Shown piece after piece: positions 53,948 through 63,521 of a stretch of 64,000 bases of DNA. Location: assembly GCF_014145615.1 (NCBI RefSeq), contig NZ_JACIVH010000065.1:5001-69000 (forward strand). The letters are read 5' to 3'. How positions within the stretch are numbered: the stretch's first letter is position 1; each line of letters starts with the position of its first letter. Made by a program: the position numbers and the translations under genes. The notes under the pieces are model-generated. The model ran no database searches. It had not been told where the DNA came from and saw only the letters and a program-made list of their open reading frames with translations. Source of the DNA: Limosilactobacillus balticus. Lineage in GTDB: Bacteria > Bacillota > Bacilli > Lactobacillales > Lactobacillaceae.

Positions 53948-55375
53948 ATGGCTGATGTTGAACAAAAGGATACAGTAATTGTTGGTGGAGGTCCTGGTGG
54001 TTATGTAGCCGCTATTCGAGCTTCAGAATTAGGTCAAAAGGTTACCTTAATTGATAAGGGTGAACCAGGTTTAGGTGGTGTTTGTCTAAATATTGGATGT
54101 GTACCATCTAAAGCATTAATTGCTGCTGGTCACCGTTACCAAGAAACTTTAGATTCATCTATTTATGGTATTTCTAAGACTGATGCAAAGCTAGACTTTA
54201 CTAAGACTCAAGAATGGAAGGACCATAAAGTTGTTGACCGGATGATTCGTGGAGTTAAGATGCTTTTAAAGAAGCATAAAGTTGAAGTTATTGATGGCGA
54301 GGCAATTCTCGATAATGACCATCAACTTCGTGTAATTAAGCCCGGTCCAAAGCAATTCATGGATAATGATAATGGTCGGACTATCGCGTGGAAGAATTTG
54401 ATTCTTGCAACAGGAAGTCGTCCAGTAGAAATTCCCCATTTTAAGTTTGAAGGACGTGTTATTGATTCAACTGGTGGCTTAAACCTCAAGGAAGTACCAG
54501 CAGAATTAGTTGTAATTGGTGGTGGCTACATTGGTACAGAATTAGCTGGTGCCTATGCCGATCTTGGTGCTCATGTAACGATTATTGAAGGTACTGATTC
54601 AATTCTTGGTGGATTTGACCATGATATGGTTGATATTGTTGTCAAGAATCTTGAAAAGAAGGGCGTAGACATTGTAACTAAGGCAATGGCTAAAGATTCT
54701 CAGCAAGATGAAAATAGTGTTACTGTCACTTATGAAGTCGATGGCAGTGAAAAGAGCATTAAAGCAGACTACTGCATGGTATCTGTTGGCCGTAAACCAA
54801 ATACTGATGATTTTGGGCTTGATATGACAAATGTTAAGTTAAACGACCGTCATCAAGTAATTGTTGATGAACAAGGTCGGACGAATGTACCTGGTATTTG
54901 GGCTATTGGAGATATTGTTCCTGGTCCTGCTCTTGCTCACAAGGCATTCTTTGAAGCTAAGACTGCCGCTGGTGCAATTGCTGGTAAAAATACTGCTAAC
55001 GATTGGGTTGGAGTACCAATGGTTTGCTTTGCTGATCCGGAATTAGCTCAAGTTGGTATGACGGTTGAAGAAGCTAAAGATAAAGAAATTGATGTATCTA
55101 CTGCTCAATTCCCATTTGCTGGTAATGCTCGTGCCGTTTCTCTTGATGCTGCGGAAGGGTTTATTCGCTTAATCTATACTAAAGATAAGAAGAATGTTAT
55201 TGGTGCTCAAGGTGTTGGTCCTGGTGTTAGTGACCTTGCTGGTGAACTTTCATTGATTGTCAACTGTGGAATGAATGTTGAAGACGTTGCTTTAACAATT
55301 CATCCACACCCAACATTGAATGAACCTGTTCAAGAAGCTGCAGACATTGCGCTTGGCTTCCCAACACATATTTAA
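53948..55375 (+). CDS. pdhD: Dihydrolipoamide dehydrogenase (E3)
   Basis: A 475-residue flavoprotein that reoxidises lipoamide with NAD. FAD loop GGGPGGYVAA near the N-terminus, the redox disulfide CLNIGC (within GGVCLNIGCVPSK), the NAD loop VIGGGYIGTELAG and the catalytic pair in HPHPTLNE at the C-terminus are all present. It follows pdhC by 3 bases with GGAGGG at the pdhC end as ribosome site. Confidence 0.96.
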   Translation: MADVEQKDTVIVGGGPGGYVAAIRASELGQKVTLIDKGEPGLGGVCLNIGCVPSKALIAAGHRYQETLDSSIYGISKTDAKLDFTKTQEWKDHKVVDRMIRGVKMLLKKHKVEVIDGEAILDNDHQLRVIKPGPKQFMDNDNGRTIAWKNLILATGSRPVEIPHFKFEGRVIDSTGGLNLKEVPAELVVIGGGYIGTELAGAYADLGAHVTIIEGTDSILGGFDHDMVDIVVKNLEKKGVDIVTKAMAKDSQQDENSVTVTYEVDGSEKSIKADYCMVSVGRKPNTDDFGLDMTNVKLNDRHQVIVDEQGRTNVPGIWAIGDIVPGPALAHKAFFEAKTAAGAIAGKNTANDWVGVPMVCFADPELAQVGMTVEEAKDKEIDVSTAQFPFAGNARAVSLDAAEGFIRLIYTKDKKNVIGAQGVGPGVSDLAGELSLIVNCGMNVEDVALTIHPHPTLNEPVQEAADIALGFPTHI

Positions 55376-55390
55376 ATTTTAATAAATTAG

Positions 55391-55441
55391 AAAAGTTCTT
55401 AGTGATGAATGACTCAATTTTGAGAGCACTAAGAACTTTTT
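55391..55441. terminator. Terminator of the pdh operon
   Basis: AAAAGTTCTTAGTG (55391-55404) pairs perfectly with CACTAAGAACTTTT (55427-55440), followed by T. Confidence 0.9.
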
Positions 55442-55526
55442 CTATTTGGATTCTTTTAGGCCTTTTATTCCTAAATTTCCGTTTGGATTGTATAATACAA
55501 GTAGGAAATGAATGGAGGGACAAAAA

Positions 55527-55808
55527 ATGAATTCACAAAACTATAGTTATCCGCTTGATCCATCATGGACAACTAAAGAGATGGAAACAGTAATTGCTAT
55601 GTTTAGGGCAGTTGAAGATGCTTATGAAGTTGGGATTGACAGGGATAAAATCCTAGATTGTTATCGTGCTTTTAAGCAAGTCGTTCCCTCGAAGGCTGAA
55701 GAGAAACAATTAGGGCGCGAATTTGAAAAGAATTCTGGCTATGTTCTCTACCGTGTTGTCAAAGCAGCACAAGAATCAACAGATAAACGAATTAAGATGG
55801 TTGGGTAA
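55527..55808 (+). CDS. UPF0223 family protein (YktA-like)
   Basis: A 93-residue helical protein matching UPF0223: YSYPLDPSWTTKEMETVI near the N-terminus, AYEVGIDRDKILDCYRAFKQVVPSKAEEKQLGREFE, here split over residues 34-69, and SGYVLYRVV. Function is unknown. The start is ATG 55527 after GGAGGG (55512-55519 region); the earlier ATG lies in the ribosome site. Next to it is a YktC-like phosphatase gene, the same pair as in Bacillus. Confidence 0.88.
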   Translation: MNSQNYSYPLDPSWTTKEMETVIAMFRAVEDAYEVGIDRDKILDCYRAFKQVVPSKAEEKQLGREFEKNSGYVLYRVVKAAQESTDKRIKMVG

Positions 55809-55810
55809 AA

Positions 55811-56584
55811 ATGATTAGTATTGAAGAGTTAGACCAAAAAGTACAACAAATAATTCGTCAAGCAGGTCAAAATGCATACCAGAAAATGGAAAATGATTAC
55901 CAAATCGATACTAAGACGAATTATACTGACCTTGTAACGACGATTGACCGGGAGAATGAACAATTAATAAATGATCAACTGCGCAAAATTGATCCTGATA
56001 GTCAAATCTTAAGTGAAGAAGGATTTGGCGACCAGCAAATAAGCAATATGCAAGGACATGTTTGGATTGTTGATCCGATTGATGGAACGATGAATTTTGT
56101 TAAGCAGCATAATAATTTTGCTGTTATGTTGGCATTATACGTTGATGGTCAACCAACGCTTGGTTATATTTTAGATGTAATTAATAATCGTCTTTACCAT
56201 GGTCGAAGAAACGCTGGTGTTTATGTTAACAACCAAAAAATTATTCAACCAGCTGATTTAGGCTTACGAGAAAGTTTATTAGCGATGAATCGGACATTAA
56301 CTTTAAGTGGCGATTCAGCATTAAAGGAAATCGCTCAAGACGCAATTGGCTTAAGGATGTATGGAAGTGCTGGTATTGAGATGATTGGTGTGATCACTGG
56401 TCAATTAGGTGGATATATCTCGAATTTAAAGCCATGGGACCTTGCTGCTGGGCGAATGTTAGCAGAAGAATTAGGCTTAGTTGTGAAATCAATTGACGGT
56501 AGTTCTATTAATGTGTTATCATCTAATCTTGTATTAGTAGCAACGAGGCAGGTTAGTCGAGATATTCGACAAATCATCAATTAG
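55811..56584 (+). CDS. Inositol monophosphatase family protein (YktC/SuhB-like)
   Basis: A 257-residue lithium-sensitive-type phosphatase. The metal-binding motifs are LSEEGFGD (E), DPIDGTMNFV (DPIDGT, near residue 87) and KPWDLAAGRML (WDxAAG). Family members act on inositol phosphate, fructose bisphosphate, NADP or other small phosphates; the actual substrate is not readable. It follows the UPF0223 gene by 2 bases and is ended by a terminator. Confidence 0.9.
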   Translation: MISIEELDQKVQQIIRQAGQNAYQKMENDYQIDTKTNYTDLVTTIDRENEQLINDQLRKIDPDSQILSEEGFGDQQISNMQGHVWIVDPIDGTMNFVKQHNNFAVMLALYVDGQPTLGYILDVINNRLYHGRRNAGVYVNNQKIIQPADLGLRESLLAMNRTLTLSGDSALKEIAQDAIGLRMYGSAGIEMIGVITGQLGGYISNLKPWDLAAGRMLAEELGLVVKSIDGSSINVLSSNLVLVATRQVSRDIRQIIN

Positions 56585-56593
56585 TTGTCGAGG

Positions 56594-56620
56594 CTGTGAC
56601 CGCGATGTCACAGTTTTTTT
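56594..56620 (+). terminator. Terminator after the yktC-like gene
   Basis: CTGTGAC (56594-56600) pairs perfectly with GTCACAG (56607-56613), 6-base loop, seven T. Confidence 0.9.
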
Positions 56621-56690
56621 ATGAAATTGGCTATTGATAGGCCGCTGCTGTTCGACTTAAAAATGATATGACGAAAGGGAGAATCAAGTT

Positions 56691-58535
56691 TTGAAAACTC
56701 GTGACGACATTCGTAACATTGCGATTATTGCCCACGTTGACCACGGTAAAACTACCTTAGTTAACGAAATGTTGAAGCAATCAGATACTTTACCAGAACA
56801 CTTCTCAATTGAAGATCGTGCGATGGATACTAACGCTATTGAGCGTGAACGTGGTATTACTATTCTTTCAAAAAATACTGCTGTTAAATATGACAATCAC
56901 CAAATTAACATCTTGGATACACCAGGACACGCGGACTTCGGTGGTGAAGTTGAACGTGTTATGAAGATGGTTGATGGTGTATTGCTTGTTGTGGATGCTT
57001 TCGAAGGGACAATGCCTCAGACACGGTTTGTTCTTAAGAAGGCTCTTGAACAACACTTAACACCAATTGTTGTGATTAACAAGGTTGACCGTAAAGGTGC
57101 TCGTCCTGAAGAAGTTGTTGATGAAGTTCTTGACCTCTTTATTGAATTGGGCGCTGATGAAGATCAACTTGACTTCCCAGTTGTTTACACTTCAGCAATG
57201 AATGGTACTTCAAGTTACGATTCAGATGTTTCTACTCAAGAACACACAATGAAGCCATTGTTTGATACTATTATCAAGACAATTCCTGCTCCAGTAGATA
57301 ACGCTGATGAACCACTCCAATTCCAAGTTGCTATCTTGGATTATAATGACTTCGTTGGTCGTATTGGTATTGGTCGTGTCTTCCGTGGTAAGATTAAGGT
57401 CGGCGATAATGTTACCTTAATGAAGCTTGATGGCTCAAAGAAGAATTTCCGGGTTACTAAGCTTTTTGGTTTCTTCGGTTTGAAGCGATTGGAAATTAAT
57501 GAAGCTAAAGCTGGTGACTTGATTGCGGTTTCTGGAATGGAAGATATTAATGTTGGGGAAACTGTAACAGATCCAGAACACCCCGAAGCAATCACTCCAT
57601 TACGGATTGATCCACCTACATTGCAGATGACTTTCCGGACCAATGATTCTCCATTTGCTGGTCGTGAAGGTAAATTTGTTACTGCCCGTCAGCTTGAAGA
57701 TCGTTTGAAGCGTGAAATGCAAACTGATGTGTCCTTAAAGGTTGAAGATACTGATGATCCAGGTGCATGGACCGTTTCAGGCCGTGGGGAATTACACCTT
57801 TCTATCTTGATCGAAACTTTACGTCGTGAAGGATATGAATTATCTGTATCACGTCCACAAGTTATTTACCGTGAAATTGATGGAGTAATGAGTGAACCAT
57901 TTGAAGAAGTTCAAATTGATACTCCAGATGAATATACTGGGGCAGTTATTGATAGCCTTTCTAAACGTAAGGGTGAAATGAAGAACATGGAACCAGGCGA
58001 AAATGGTCAAACTCGCCTTATCTTCTTGGCACCATCACGTGGTCTGATTGGATACTCAACTGAATTTATGACTATGACTCGTGGTTATGGAATTATGAGT
58101 CATACCTTTGAAAAGTACGCTCCAGTTATCAAGAACTGGAATCCTGGTCGTCAAAAGGGTACTCTTGTATCAATGAATGCTGGTAAGGCTACTACTTACG
58201 CAATGATGGGTATCGAAAGTCGTGGTCAATTATTGATTGATCCAGGTACGGAAGTTTACGAAGGTATGATCGTGGGTGAGAACAGTCGTGAAAATGATAT
58301 TACTGTTAACATCACCAAGGGTAAGAACTTAACTAACGTTCGTGCTGCTGGTTCTGATGAAATGGCTCACATTAAGACACCTACCCACTTCTCCCTTGAA
58401 GAATCACTCGAATTCTTAAATGAAGATGAATACTGTGAAGTAACTCCAGAAAACATCCGTTTACGGAAGAAGACTCTTAACACAAATGCTCGTGAAAAGG
58501 AAGCTAAGCGTCGTCGTGCTGCTTCACGGAAGTAA
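56691..58535 (+). CDS. typA: Translational GTPase TypA/BipA
   Basis: A 614-residue ribosome-binding GTPase of the EF-G class. G1 is [10 protein letters not shown] (residues 14-23), G3 [10 protein letters not shown]4 [10 protein letters not shown]; then domain II, domains III and V and the BipA-specific C-terminal domain with [13 protein letters not shown]. It helps 50S assembly and growth at low temperature or under stress. The start is TTG, 8 bases after GGGAG; the protein begins [10 protein letters not shown]. Terminators on both sides make it a single-gene transcript. Confidence 0.97.
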   Translation: MKTRDDIRNIAIIAHVDHGKTTLVNEMLKQSDTLPEHFSIEDRAMDTNAIERERGITILSKNTAVKYDNHQINILDTPGHADFGGEVERVMKMVDGVLLVVDAFEGTMPQTRFVLKKALEQHLTPIVVINKVDRKGARPEEVVDEVLDLFIELGADEDQLDFPVVYTSAMNGTSSYDSDVSTQEHTMKPLFDTIIKTIPAPVDNADEPLQFQVAILDYNDFVGRIGIGRVFRGKIKVGDNVTLMKLDGSKKNFRVTKLFGFFGLKRLEINEAKAGDLIAVSGMEDINVGETVTDPEHPEAITPLRIDPPTLQMTFRTNDSPFAGREGKFVTARQLEDRLKREMQTDVSLKVEDTDDPGAWTVSGRGELHLSILIETLRREGYELSVSRPQVIYREIDGVMSEPFEEVQIDTPDEYTGAVIDSLSKRKGEMKNMEPGENGQTRLIFLAPSRGLIGYSTEFMTMTRGYGIMSHTFEKYAPVIKNWNPGRQKGTLVSMNAGKATTYAMMGIESRGQLLIDPGTEVYEGMIVGENSRENDITVNITKGKNLTNVRAAGSDEMAHIKTPTHFSLEESLEFLNEDEYCEVTPENIRLRKKTLNTNAREKEAKRRRAASRK

Positions 58536-58541
58536 ATATTT

Positions 58542-58583
58542 AAAAAAGCTTGGGAGGCTAACTGGCTTTCCGAGCTTTTTTTT
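58542..58583 (+). terminator. Terminator of typA
   Basis: AAAAAAGCTTGG (58542-58553) pairs with CCGAGCTTTTTT (58570-58581; one T-G) with a 16-base loop. Confidence 0.88.
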
Positions 58584-58628
58584 GTTGTATAATAATGATT
58601 GTATTTTGTTTTTAGGTAGGTGCACTTT

Positions 58629-59852
58629 GTGAAGAAAAAGAAATTAAGATTCCGTAAGATTCGTTCTGTATGGAATAACGTCCGCTACCTTGATTATTAT
58701 ATTTTAGTTCCTTATCTTGCTTTATGCTTAGTAGGAATTGTAATGGTCTATTCAGCGAGTGCTTCAATTGAAATGCAAAATGGTGGAACCCCATTAGGTT
58801 ATTTAATAAAACAAACAATCTATGTTGTAATGGGAGTTGCAGTAATGGCATTTATGGCAAATTATCCTTTGCGACATTATCGAACGCCAAGGTTTTTGCG
58901 GGATTCAACATTGGCGGTTGGTGCTTTACTTGTCATTGTTTTAGTCTTTAGCCGAGCTGTTAACGGAGCTAAAGGTTGGATATCTTTAGGTTTCTTTAAT
59001 ATTCAACCGGTGGAAATTTGTAAGCTATATTTTATCTTATATTTAGCTGATCGAATGGCTAAAATTAGGCAACGGGGACAACATTTTACCACTGATGCTA
59101 AAGGTCCTTGGCTCATAATTGTGGTTTTTCTCGGATTGATTATGATTCAACCAGATATTGGAGGAATGGCGATTAATGGAGCAATTATTGCAATTATGCT
59201 GTTAGCGGCTGACTATAAATGGGGCGTTGGTTTGGGGATAATTCTTGTTTTACCAGCGCTTGGCTATCTTGGGTTGGAACGACTTGTTGAAAGTGGTTTG
59301 CTCCAAGGCGGTGGCTACCAAGTTGCGCGTTTTGTTGCTTTTCTAAATCCTTTTGGAAATGCTAGTGGTTCAGGAAGCCAACTGGTTAATTCCTATTATG
59401 CAATTAGTAATGGCGGTGTATTTGGGGTAGGACTTGGAAATAGTATCCAGAAAATGGGGTATTTGCCAGAACCCAATACCGACTTTATTATGTCAATTAC
59501 TAGTGAAGAGTTGGGTCTAGTTGGGGTAACGGCAATTTTAGTTACTTTACTCTTTTTGATTTGTCGTATTATTCAAGTTGGGGTTCGTGCAGATAGTTTA
59601 TATCAAACGCTAATCTGTTATGGCTCAGCAACATTCTTTACAATTGAAACACTCTTTAATATTGGTGGTGTTCTAGGACTCTTACCGATTACGGGAGTTA
59701 CCTTCCCATTTATTAGTTATGGGGGATCGAGTATGTTGATTCTTTCTGCGACGGTAGGTATTATAATGAATATTAGTATGCAGCAAAATCGGGATCGCTT
59801 AGTTATGGGAAAACCGTTTGTTCCTGAAGCAGGAGGCGTAAAGAATGTTTAA
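58629..59852 (+). CDS. ftsW: Septal peptidoglycan glycosyltransferase FtsW
   Basis: A 407-residue SEDS protein with about ten membrane helices. Family landmarks are YSASAS in the first helix loop, the NGAKGWISLGFFNIQPVE region, the catalytic aspartate in MIQPDIGG and FISYGGSSM near the C-terminus. It polymerises septal glycan with the class B PBP encoded in the division cluster 50 kb away. FtsW is chosen over RodA because the typA, ylbG, rsmD, coaD neighbourhood is that of ftsW. The start is GTG 58629, 8 bases after AGGTAGG; an upstream GTG overlaps that site. Confidence 0.88.
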   Translation: MKKKKLRFRKIRSVWNNVRYLDYYILVPYLALCLVGIVMVYSASASIEMQNGGTPLGYLIKQTIYVVMGVAVMAFMANYPLRHYRTPRFLRDSTLAVGALLVIVLVFSRAVNGAKGWISLGFFNIQPVEICKLYFILYLADRMAKIRQRGQHFTTDAKGPWLIIVVFLGLIMIQPDIGGMAINGAIIAIMLLAADYKWGVGLGIILVLPALGYLGLERLVESGLLQGGGYQVARFVAFLNPFGNASGSGSQLVNSYYAISNGGVFGVGLGNSIQKMGYLPEPNTDFIMSITSEELGLVGVTAILVTLLFLICRIIQVGVRADSLYQTLICYGSATFFTIETLFNIGGVLGLLPITGVTFPFISYGGSSMLILSATVGIIMNISMQQNRDRLVMGKPFVPEAGGVKNV

Positions 59853-60129
59853 ACTAATTCCACGCCGTTCCCTGATAATTTACATTAATAACAATCGAGT
59901 GATTCGAGCTCTTCGTCATTATGGTCAGATTGATTACATTTCCCGACGAATGCATTATGTGGTAATGTATGTAGACCAAAGTGATGTCGAAAAAGTAAAA
60001 GAGAAGATAAGTCGATTACGCGCAGTAAAAAAGGTTGAATTATCAGCTCGGCCAGATTTAGATCCGACGTTAGCTGATCTTGAATTAACGGGGGTCTATC
60101 AATTACATGATGAGGATGATAAAAAATGA
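59845..60129 (+). CDS. ylbG: YlbG family (UPF0298/DUF2129) protein
   Basis: A 94-residue protein that starts FKLIPRRSLIIYI and has RALRHYGQIDYISRRMHYVVMY (residues 20-41) and VKKVELSARPDL, which match the YlbG/DUF2129 family. Function is unknown. It overlaps the ftsW end by 8 bases and the rsmD start by 4, so four genes from ftsW to coaD are linked by overlapping ends. Confidence 0.92.
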   Translation: MFKLIPRRSLIIYINNNRVIRALRHYGQIDYISRRMHYVVMYVDQSDVEKVKEKISRLRAVKKVELSARPDLDPTLADLELTGVYQLHDEDDKK

Positions 60130-60689
60130 GAATTGTTGCAGGTGATTTTGGTGGGCGCAAACTTAGTGCTGTTCCAGGAATGGCGACCCGTCCTACAACT
60201 GATAAAGTTAAGGAAGCGTTATTTAATATAATTGGTCCTTACTTTAATGGCGGTACTAGTCTAGATCTATTTGCGGGAAGCGGTGGATTAAGTATTGAAG
60301 CTGTATCACGCGGCATCAGTCAGGCGGTTTTAGTCGATCGTCAATATCAAGCAATCAAAACAATTAAGAAGAATATTGATGTTACAAAACATAGCGAACA
60401 ATTTAAGGTTTATAAAATGGATGCTCACAAAGCATTGAATTTGTTCGCAAAAGATAAAATGAAATTTAACTTGGTCTTTTTAGATCCGCCCTATGCTAAA
60501 CAGCAAATTGTTAATGATGTTGAGCAAATGGTTAAAAATAATTTGCTAGCTAAAGATGCAATAATTGTGGCGGAAACAGATCAGAATGCAAAATTACCAA
60601 CAGATTTAGCTGATTTTAACTTTATTCGCCGTCAAGAATATGGAATTACGGTTTTAACAATTTATCAATATGAAGGAGAATCAAAATAA
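60126..60689 (+). CDS. rsmD: 16S rRNA (guanine-966-N2)-methyltransferase RsmD
   Basis: RsmD methylates G966 of 16S rRNA. The 187-residue protein has RIVAGDFGGRKL at the start, SAM motif I LDLFAGSGGLSIEA and the catalytic DPPY (FLDPPYAKQ). It overlaps ylbG by 4 bases and its stop overlaps the coaD ATG by one base. This is the standard partner of coaD. Confidence 0.95.
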   Translation: MRIVAGDFGGRKLSAVPGMATRPTTDKVKEALFNIIGPYFNGGTSLDLFAGSGGLSIEAVSRGISQAVLVDRQYQAIKTIKKNIDVTKHSEQFKVYKMDAHKALNLFAKDKMKFNLVFLDPPYAKQQIVNDVEQMVKNNLLAKDAIIVAETDQNAKLPTDLADFNFIRRQEYGITVLTIYQYEGESK

Positions 60690-61210
60690 TGAAAGTTGCA
60701 GTTTTTCCTGGATCATTTGACCCATTAACACTTGGACATTTAGATTTAATTAAACGAGGAAGTGCATTATTTGACCAATTAGCAGTAGCGGTAATGACTA
60801 ATGAAAGTAAAAATCCGCTGTTTACTGTTGAAGAACGAGTAGCGCAAATTAAAGAAGCTGTTAGCGGGCTAGATAATGTTTCAGTTATTACAACAGAAGG
60901 CTTAACTGTTGATCTAATGAACCGCATTGGTGCAGATTATTTAATGCGTGGTTTGCGCAATACTACTGATTTTCAATATGAACGCGATATTGCGGCAATG
61001 AATAATTTCTTGGATGATCAGTGCGAGACCGTCTTTTTCCTTGCTAAGCCTGAATATCAGCACTTATCTAGTAGTTTACTGAAAGAAGTAACATCGGCTG
61101 GGGGAGATATCTCAGCTTATCTTCCCGCTAATATTAATGAAGCACTAAAAAAGCGTTTAATGGAACGAGAAATGTTACGGGTTAAGAAAGATAATGAAAA
61201 AGCAAGATAA
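60689..61210 (+). CDS. coaD: Phosphopantetheine adenylyltransferase
   Basis: CoaD makes dephospho-CoA from ATP and phosphopantetheine. The 173-residue nucleotidyltransferase has FPGSFDPLTLGHLDL with the TxGH motif (residues 15-18), RGLRNTTDFQYE and the late HLSSSLLKEV. Length is slightly above the usual 160. GAAGGAGAA stands ahead of the ATG in the rsmD end. The gene's last 17 bases overlap the next gene. Confidence 0.96.
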   Translation: MKVAVFPGSFDPLTLGHLDLIKRGSALFDQLAVAVMTNESKNPLFTVEERVAQIKEAVSGLDNVSVITTEGLTVDLMNRIGADYLMRGLRNTTDFQYERDIAAMNNFLDDQCETVFFLAKPEYQHLSSSLLKEVTSAGGDISAYLPANINEALKKRLMEREMLRVKKDNEKAR

Positions 61211-62246
61211 TGTAATATTAAGGCGAATAGGGATTGTTTTAGGGCTTGTCCTCTTACTGGGCTGCTTTTTATTCTGGCCCCTAAATTCCTATATTGAAAG
61301 TCCGGGAACGGCAGCTGATTTGCAGTCTTTTGTTAAAATAAAAGGACATCCTGACCGATATAAGGGGAGTTTTATGTTGACATCGGTGGCGATTCAACGT
61401 GCCCATCCTGCAACTTATTTATATGCCAAAATGATGCCCTATATGTCAATTGAAAGTGCTGAGGATGTAACTGGTGGTCAAAATAGTGCAACTTATGACC
61501 GCGTCCAAAAGTTTTATATGGATAGTTCGATTAATGAAGCAATTGCAGTTGCTTACAATGCCGCTCATCAAAAAGTGACGCGACGCTATCTAGGAATTTA
61601 TGTATTGCAAGTTCAGCCTAATTCTAAATTTAAACATGATATTCATGTTGGAGACACGATTACCAAAGTAGATGGCCATCACTTTAATACTGCTCAAGGC
61701 TTTCAAAAATATATTGGTGCTAAAAAAGTTGGCACTCCGTTAGCAGTTACTTATACTCGAGATGGGAAAACTAAAACTGTTACTCATCCGCTTGTTAAAA
61801 TTGCCAATACTAATAAGCCAGGAATTGGGATCATTCTTACTAACAATATGCAAGTTAAGACTAAGGTTCCAGTAAAGGTTGATGCTGGTCAATATGGTGG
61901 GCCATCTGGCGGCTTAATGTTCAGTTTACAAATATATCAACAAATTAGTGGAAAAGATTTGCAACGGGGACGTAAAATCGCCGGAACTGGAACAATAAAT
62001 TCAGACGGAACCGTTGGCGAAATTGGTGGAATTGACAAGAAAGTAATCGCTGCGCACCGTGCGGGAGCCACTATTTTCTTTGCCCCTTATATAAAACCAA
62101 CGAAAGAGATTCTTAAGTATGAAGAAGGTCATCTGACTAATTATCAAATGGCTAAAAAAGCAGCTAAGAAATATGCACCGGGAATGAAGGTTGTCCCTGT
62201 CACTTCCTTTGACGAAGCAGTGAAATATTTACAAACGCATAAGTAA
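61194..62246 (+). CDS. ylbL: Membrane-anchored PDZ and Lon-type (S16) protease, YlbL/SepM family
   Basis: A 350-residue protease: one N-terminal membrane helix (about 9-28), an extracellular domain, a PDZ domain (about 125-200, with YLGIYVLQVQPNSKFKHDIHVG, here 129-150) and a C-terminal Lon-like domain with the serine in GPSGGLMFSL and the lysine in GGIDKKVIAAH. Streptococcal SepM trims the competence peptide; substrate here is unknown. A possible link with the comE genes just downstream is only positional. A strong terminator follows. Confidence 0.92.
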   Translation: MKKQDNVILRRIGIVLGLVLLLGCFLFWPLNSYIESPGTAADLQSFVKIKGHPDRYKGSFMLTSVAIQRAHPATYLYAKMMPYMSIESAEDVTGGQNSATYDRVQKFYMDSSINEAIAVAYNAAHQKVTRRYLGIYVLQVQPNSKFKHDIHVGDTITKVDGHHFNTAQGFQKYIGAKKVGTPLAVTYTRDGKTKTVTHPLVKIANTNKPGIGIILTNNMQVKTKVPVKVDAGQYGGPSGGLMFSLQIYQQISGKDLQRGRKIAGTGTINSDGTVGEIGGIDKKVIAAHRAGATIFFAPYIKPTKEILKYEEGHLTNYQMAKKAAKKYAPGMKVVPVTSFDEAVKYLQTHK

Positions 62247-62250
62247 ATTG

Positions 62251-62288
62251 AAAAGCAAGAGGCAAAATGAAGGCCTCTTGCTTTTTTT
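62251..62288. terminator. Terminator after the PDZ protease gene
   Basis: AAAAGCAAGAGGC (62251-62263) pairs perfectly with GCCTCTTGCTTTT (62273-62285), followed by more T. Confidence 0.92.
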
Positions 62289-62339
62289 AATGCAAAATTG
62301 ATTTTTTTACGTATTTATATTTATAGGGAGGTGAGAAAC

Positions 62340-62972
62340 ATGCAGCAATTATCAGAATTATGGATAAAATATCGAGTACAAGTGCTGATGATAGTGATTG
62401 CTGCAGCGGTTGGGGGATATTGGATACTTAATAAAAACAATAACGATGCTTTAATTTCAAATACCAATGCTGTTTTAACAAGTAGCGAAACAGGAAGCAG
62501 TCTAACTTCTACCACTACAATGAAAGGAACCGTTGCAATTGATATAAAGGGTGCCGTAAAAATACCAGGTGTTTATGAGTTGAAAGCAGATGAGCGTGTC
62601 AACGAAGCACTAAAAGCGGCAGGAGGATCACTACCCAATGCAGACTTGCGCCAGGTGAATCTTGCTAAACAATTAACAGATCAGCAAATGATCTATATTC
62701 CGTTTCAAGGCGAAACTCCGACAGCTCCTAGTAGTACAGAACCGTCAGTAGCTAATAATGAAAGTGGGAGTGATGGTTCTGCAAAAATAAATTTAAATAC
62801 TGCTACCAAAGAACAACTATGTCAAATTACTGGAATTGGCGATAAAAAAGCGGATTTGATATTACAATACCGACAAGAACACGGTCAATTTAAGAGTGTT
62901 GATGAACTTAAAGAAATAAATGGCTTTGGCGAAAAAACTGTTGCTAAACTAAAAGATCATCTATCTATCTAG
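62340..62972 (+). CDS. comEA: DNA receptor ComEA
   Basis: A 210-residue exported DNA-binding protein: one membrane helix (about 12-29), a Ser/Thr stalk, an SLBB domain (about 60-120, VAIDIKGAVKIPGVYELK) and a C-terminal pair of helix-hairpin-helix motifs (INLNTATKEQLCQITGIGDK begins it). It binds incoming DNA at the cell surface for ComEC. The start is ATG 62340, 6 bases after GGGAGGTGA; frames further upstream have no ribosome site. The transcript is separate from the protease gene. Confidence 0.94.
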   Translation: MQQLSELWIKYRVQVLMIVIAAAVGGYWILNKNNNDALISNTNAVLTSSETGSSLTSTTTMKGTVAIDIKGAVKIPGVYELKADERVNEALKAAGGSLPNADLRQVNLAKQLTDQQMIYIPFQGETPTAPSSTEPSVANNESGSDGSAKINLNTATKEQLCQITGIGDKKADLILQYRQEHGQFKSVDELKEINGFGEKTVAKLKDHLSI

Positions 62973-62983
62973 TTTTTATTTTT

Positions 62984-63021
62984 TTGATGAAGATATTTGC
63001 TATACTATATTTCGAATATAG
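62984..63021 (+). promoter_or_regulatory. Promoter and inverted repeat upstream of comEB
   Basis: TTGATG (62984-62989), a 16-base spacer and TATATT (63006-63011). The -10 lies in the perfect inverted repeat CTATATT-TCG-AATATAG (63005-63021), which touches the ribosome site GAGGAG. It could be an operator or an RNA hairpin near the start; neither is proved. Confidence 0.45.
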
Positions 63022-63035
63022 AGGAGTGAAATAAT

Positions 63036-63521
63036 ATGAAATCGAGAATTGATTGGGACCAATATTTTATGATTCAGGCAGCCTTATTGGCGTCGCGAAG
63101 TACCTGTAACCGCCTTTCAGTAGGTGCAGTTTTAGTTCGTGATAAACGGATAATTGCTGGTGGATACAATGGATCAGTTGCTGGCGATGCACATTGTATT
63201 GATGAAGGCTGTTATTTACGTGACGGACATTGTGTGCGAACTATTCATGCAGAAATGAATGCTCTATTGCAGTGTGCTAAGTTTGGTATCTCTGCTGATG
63301 GGGCAAGTATTTATGTAACGGATTTTCCTTGCTTACAATGTACCAAAAGTTTATTGCAGACTGGAATTAAGGAGATAAATTATATCCGTAATTATCACAA
63401 TGATGATTATGCAATGAAATTACTTAAATTAAAAAATATTGCGCTTCATCAGATTAAACTAGATAGTGATATTTTAGAAGAGGTCGATCTGGACCAATAT
63501 ATTAATCCAGATCAAAAATAG
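63036..63521 (+). CDS. comEB: ComEB, dCMP deaminase family
   Basis: A 161-residue zinc-dependent deaminase: HAEMNALLQ gives the zinc histidine and catalytic glutamate, PCLQC gives the two zinc cysteines, and SVGAVLVRDKRIIAGGYNG is the family start. In Bacillus the product is encoded in the competence operon but is not needed for DNA uptake; it may supply dUMP. GAGGAG stands about 10 bases ahead of the ATG. Its TAG stop is directly followed, in the same frame, by the comEC frame. Confidence 0.93.
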   Translation: MKSRIDWDQYFMIQAALLASRSTCNRLSVGAVLVRDKRIIAGGYNGSVAGDAHCIDEGCYLRDGHCVRTIHAEMNALLQCAKFGISADGASIYVTDFPCLQCTKSLLQTGIKEINYIRNYHNDDYAMKLLKLKNIALHQIKLDSDILEEVDLDQYINPDQK

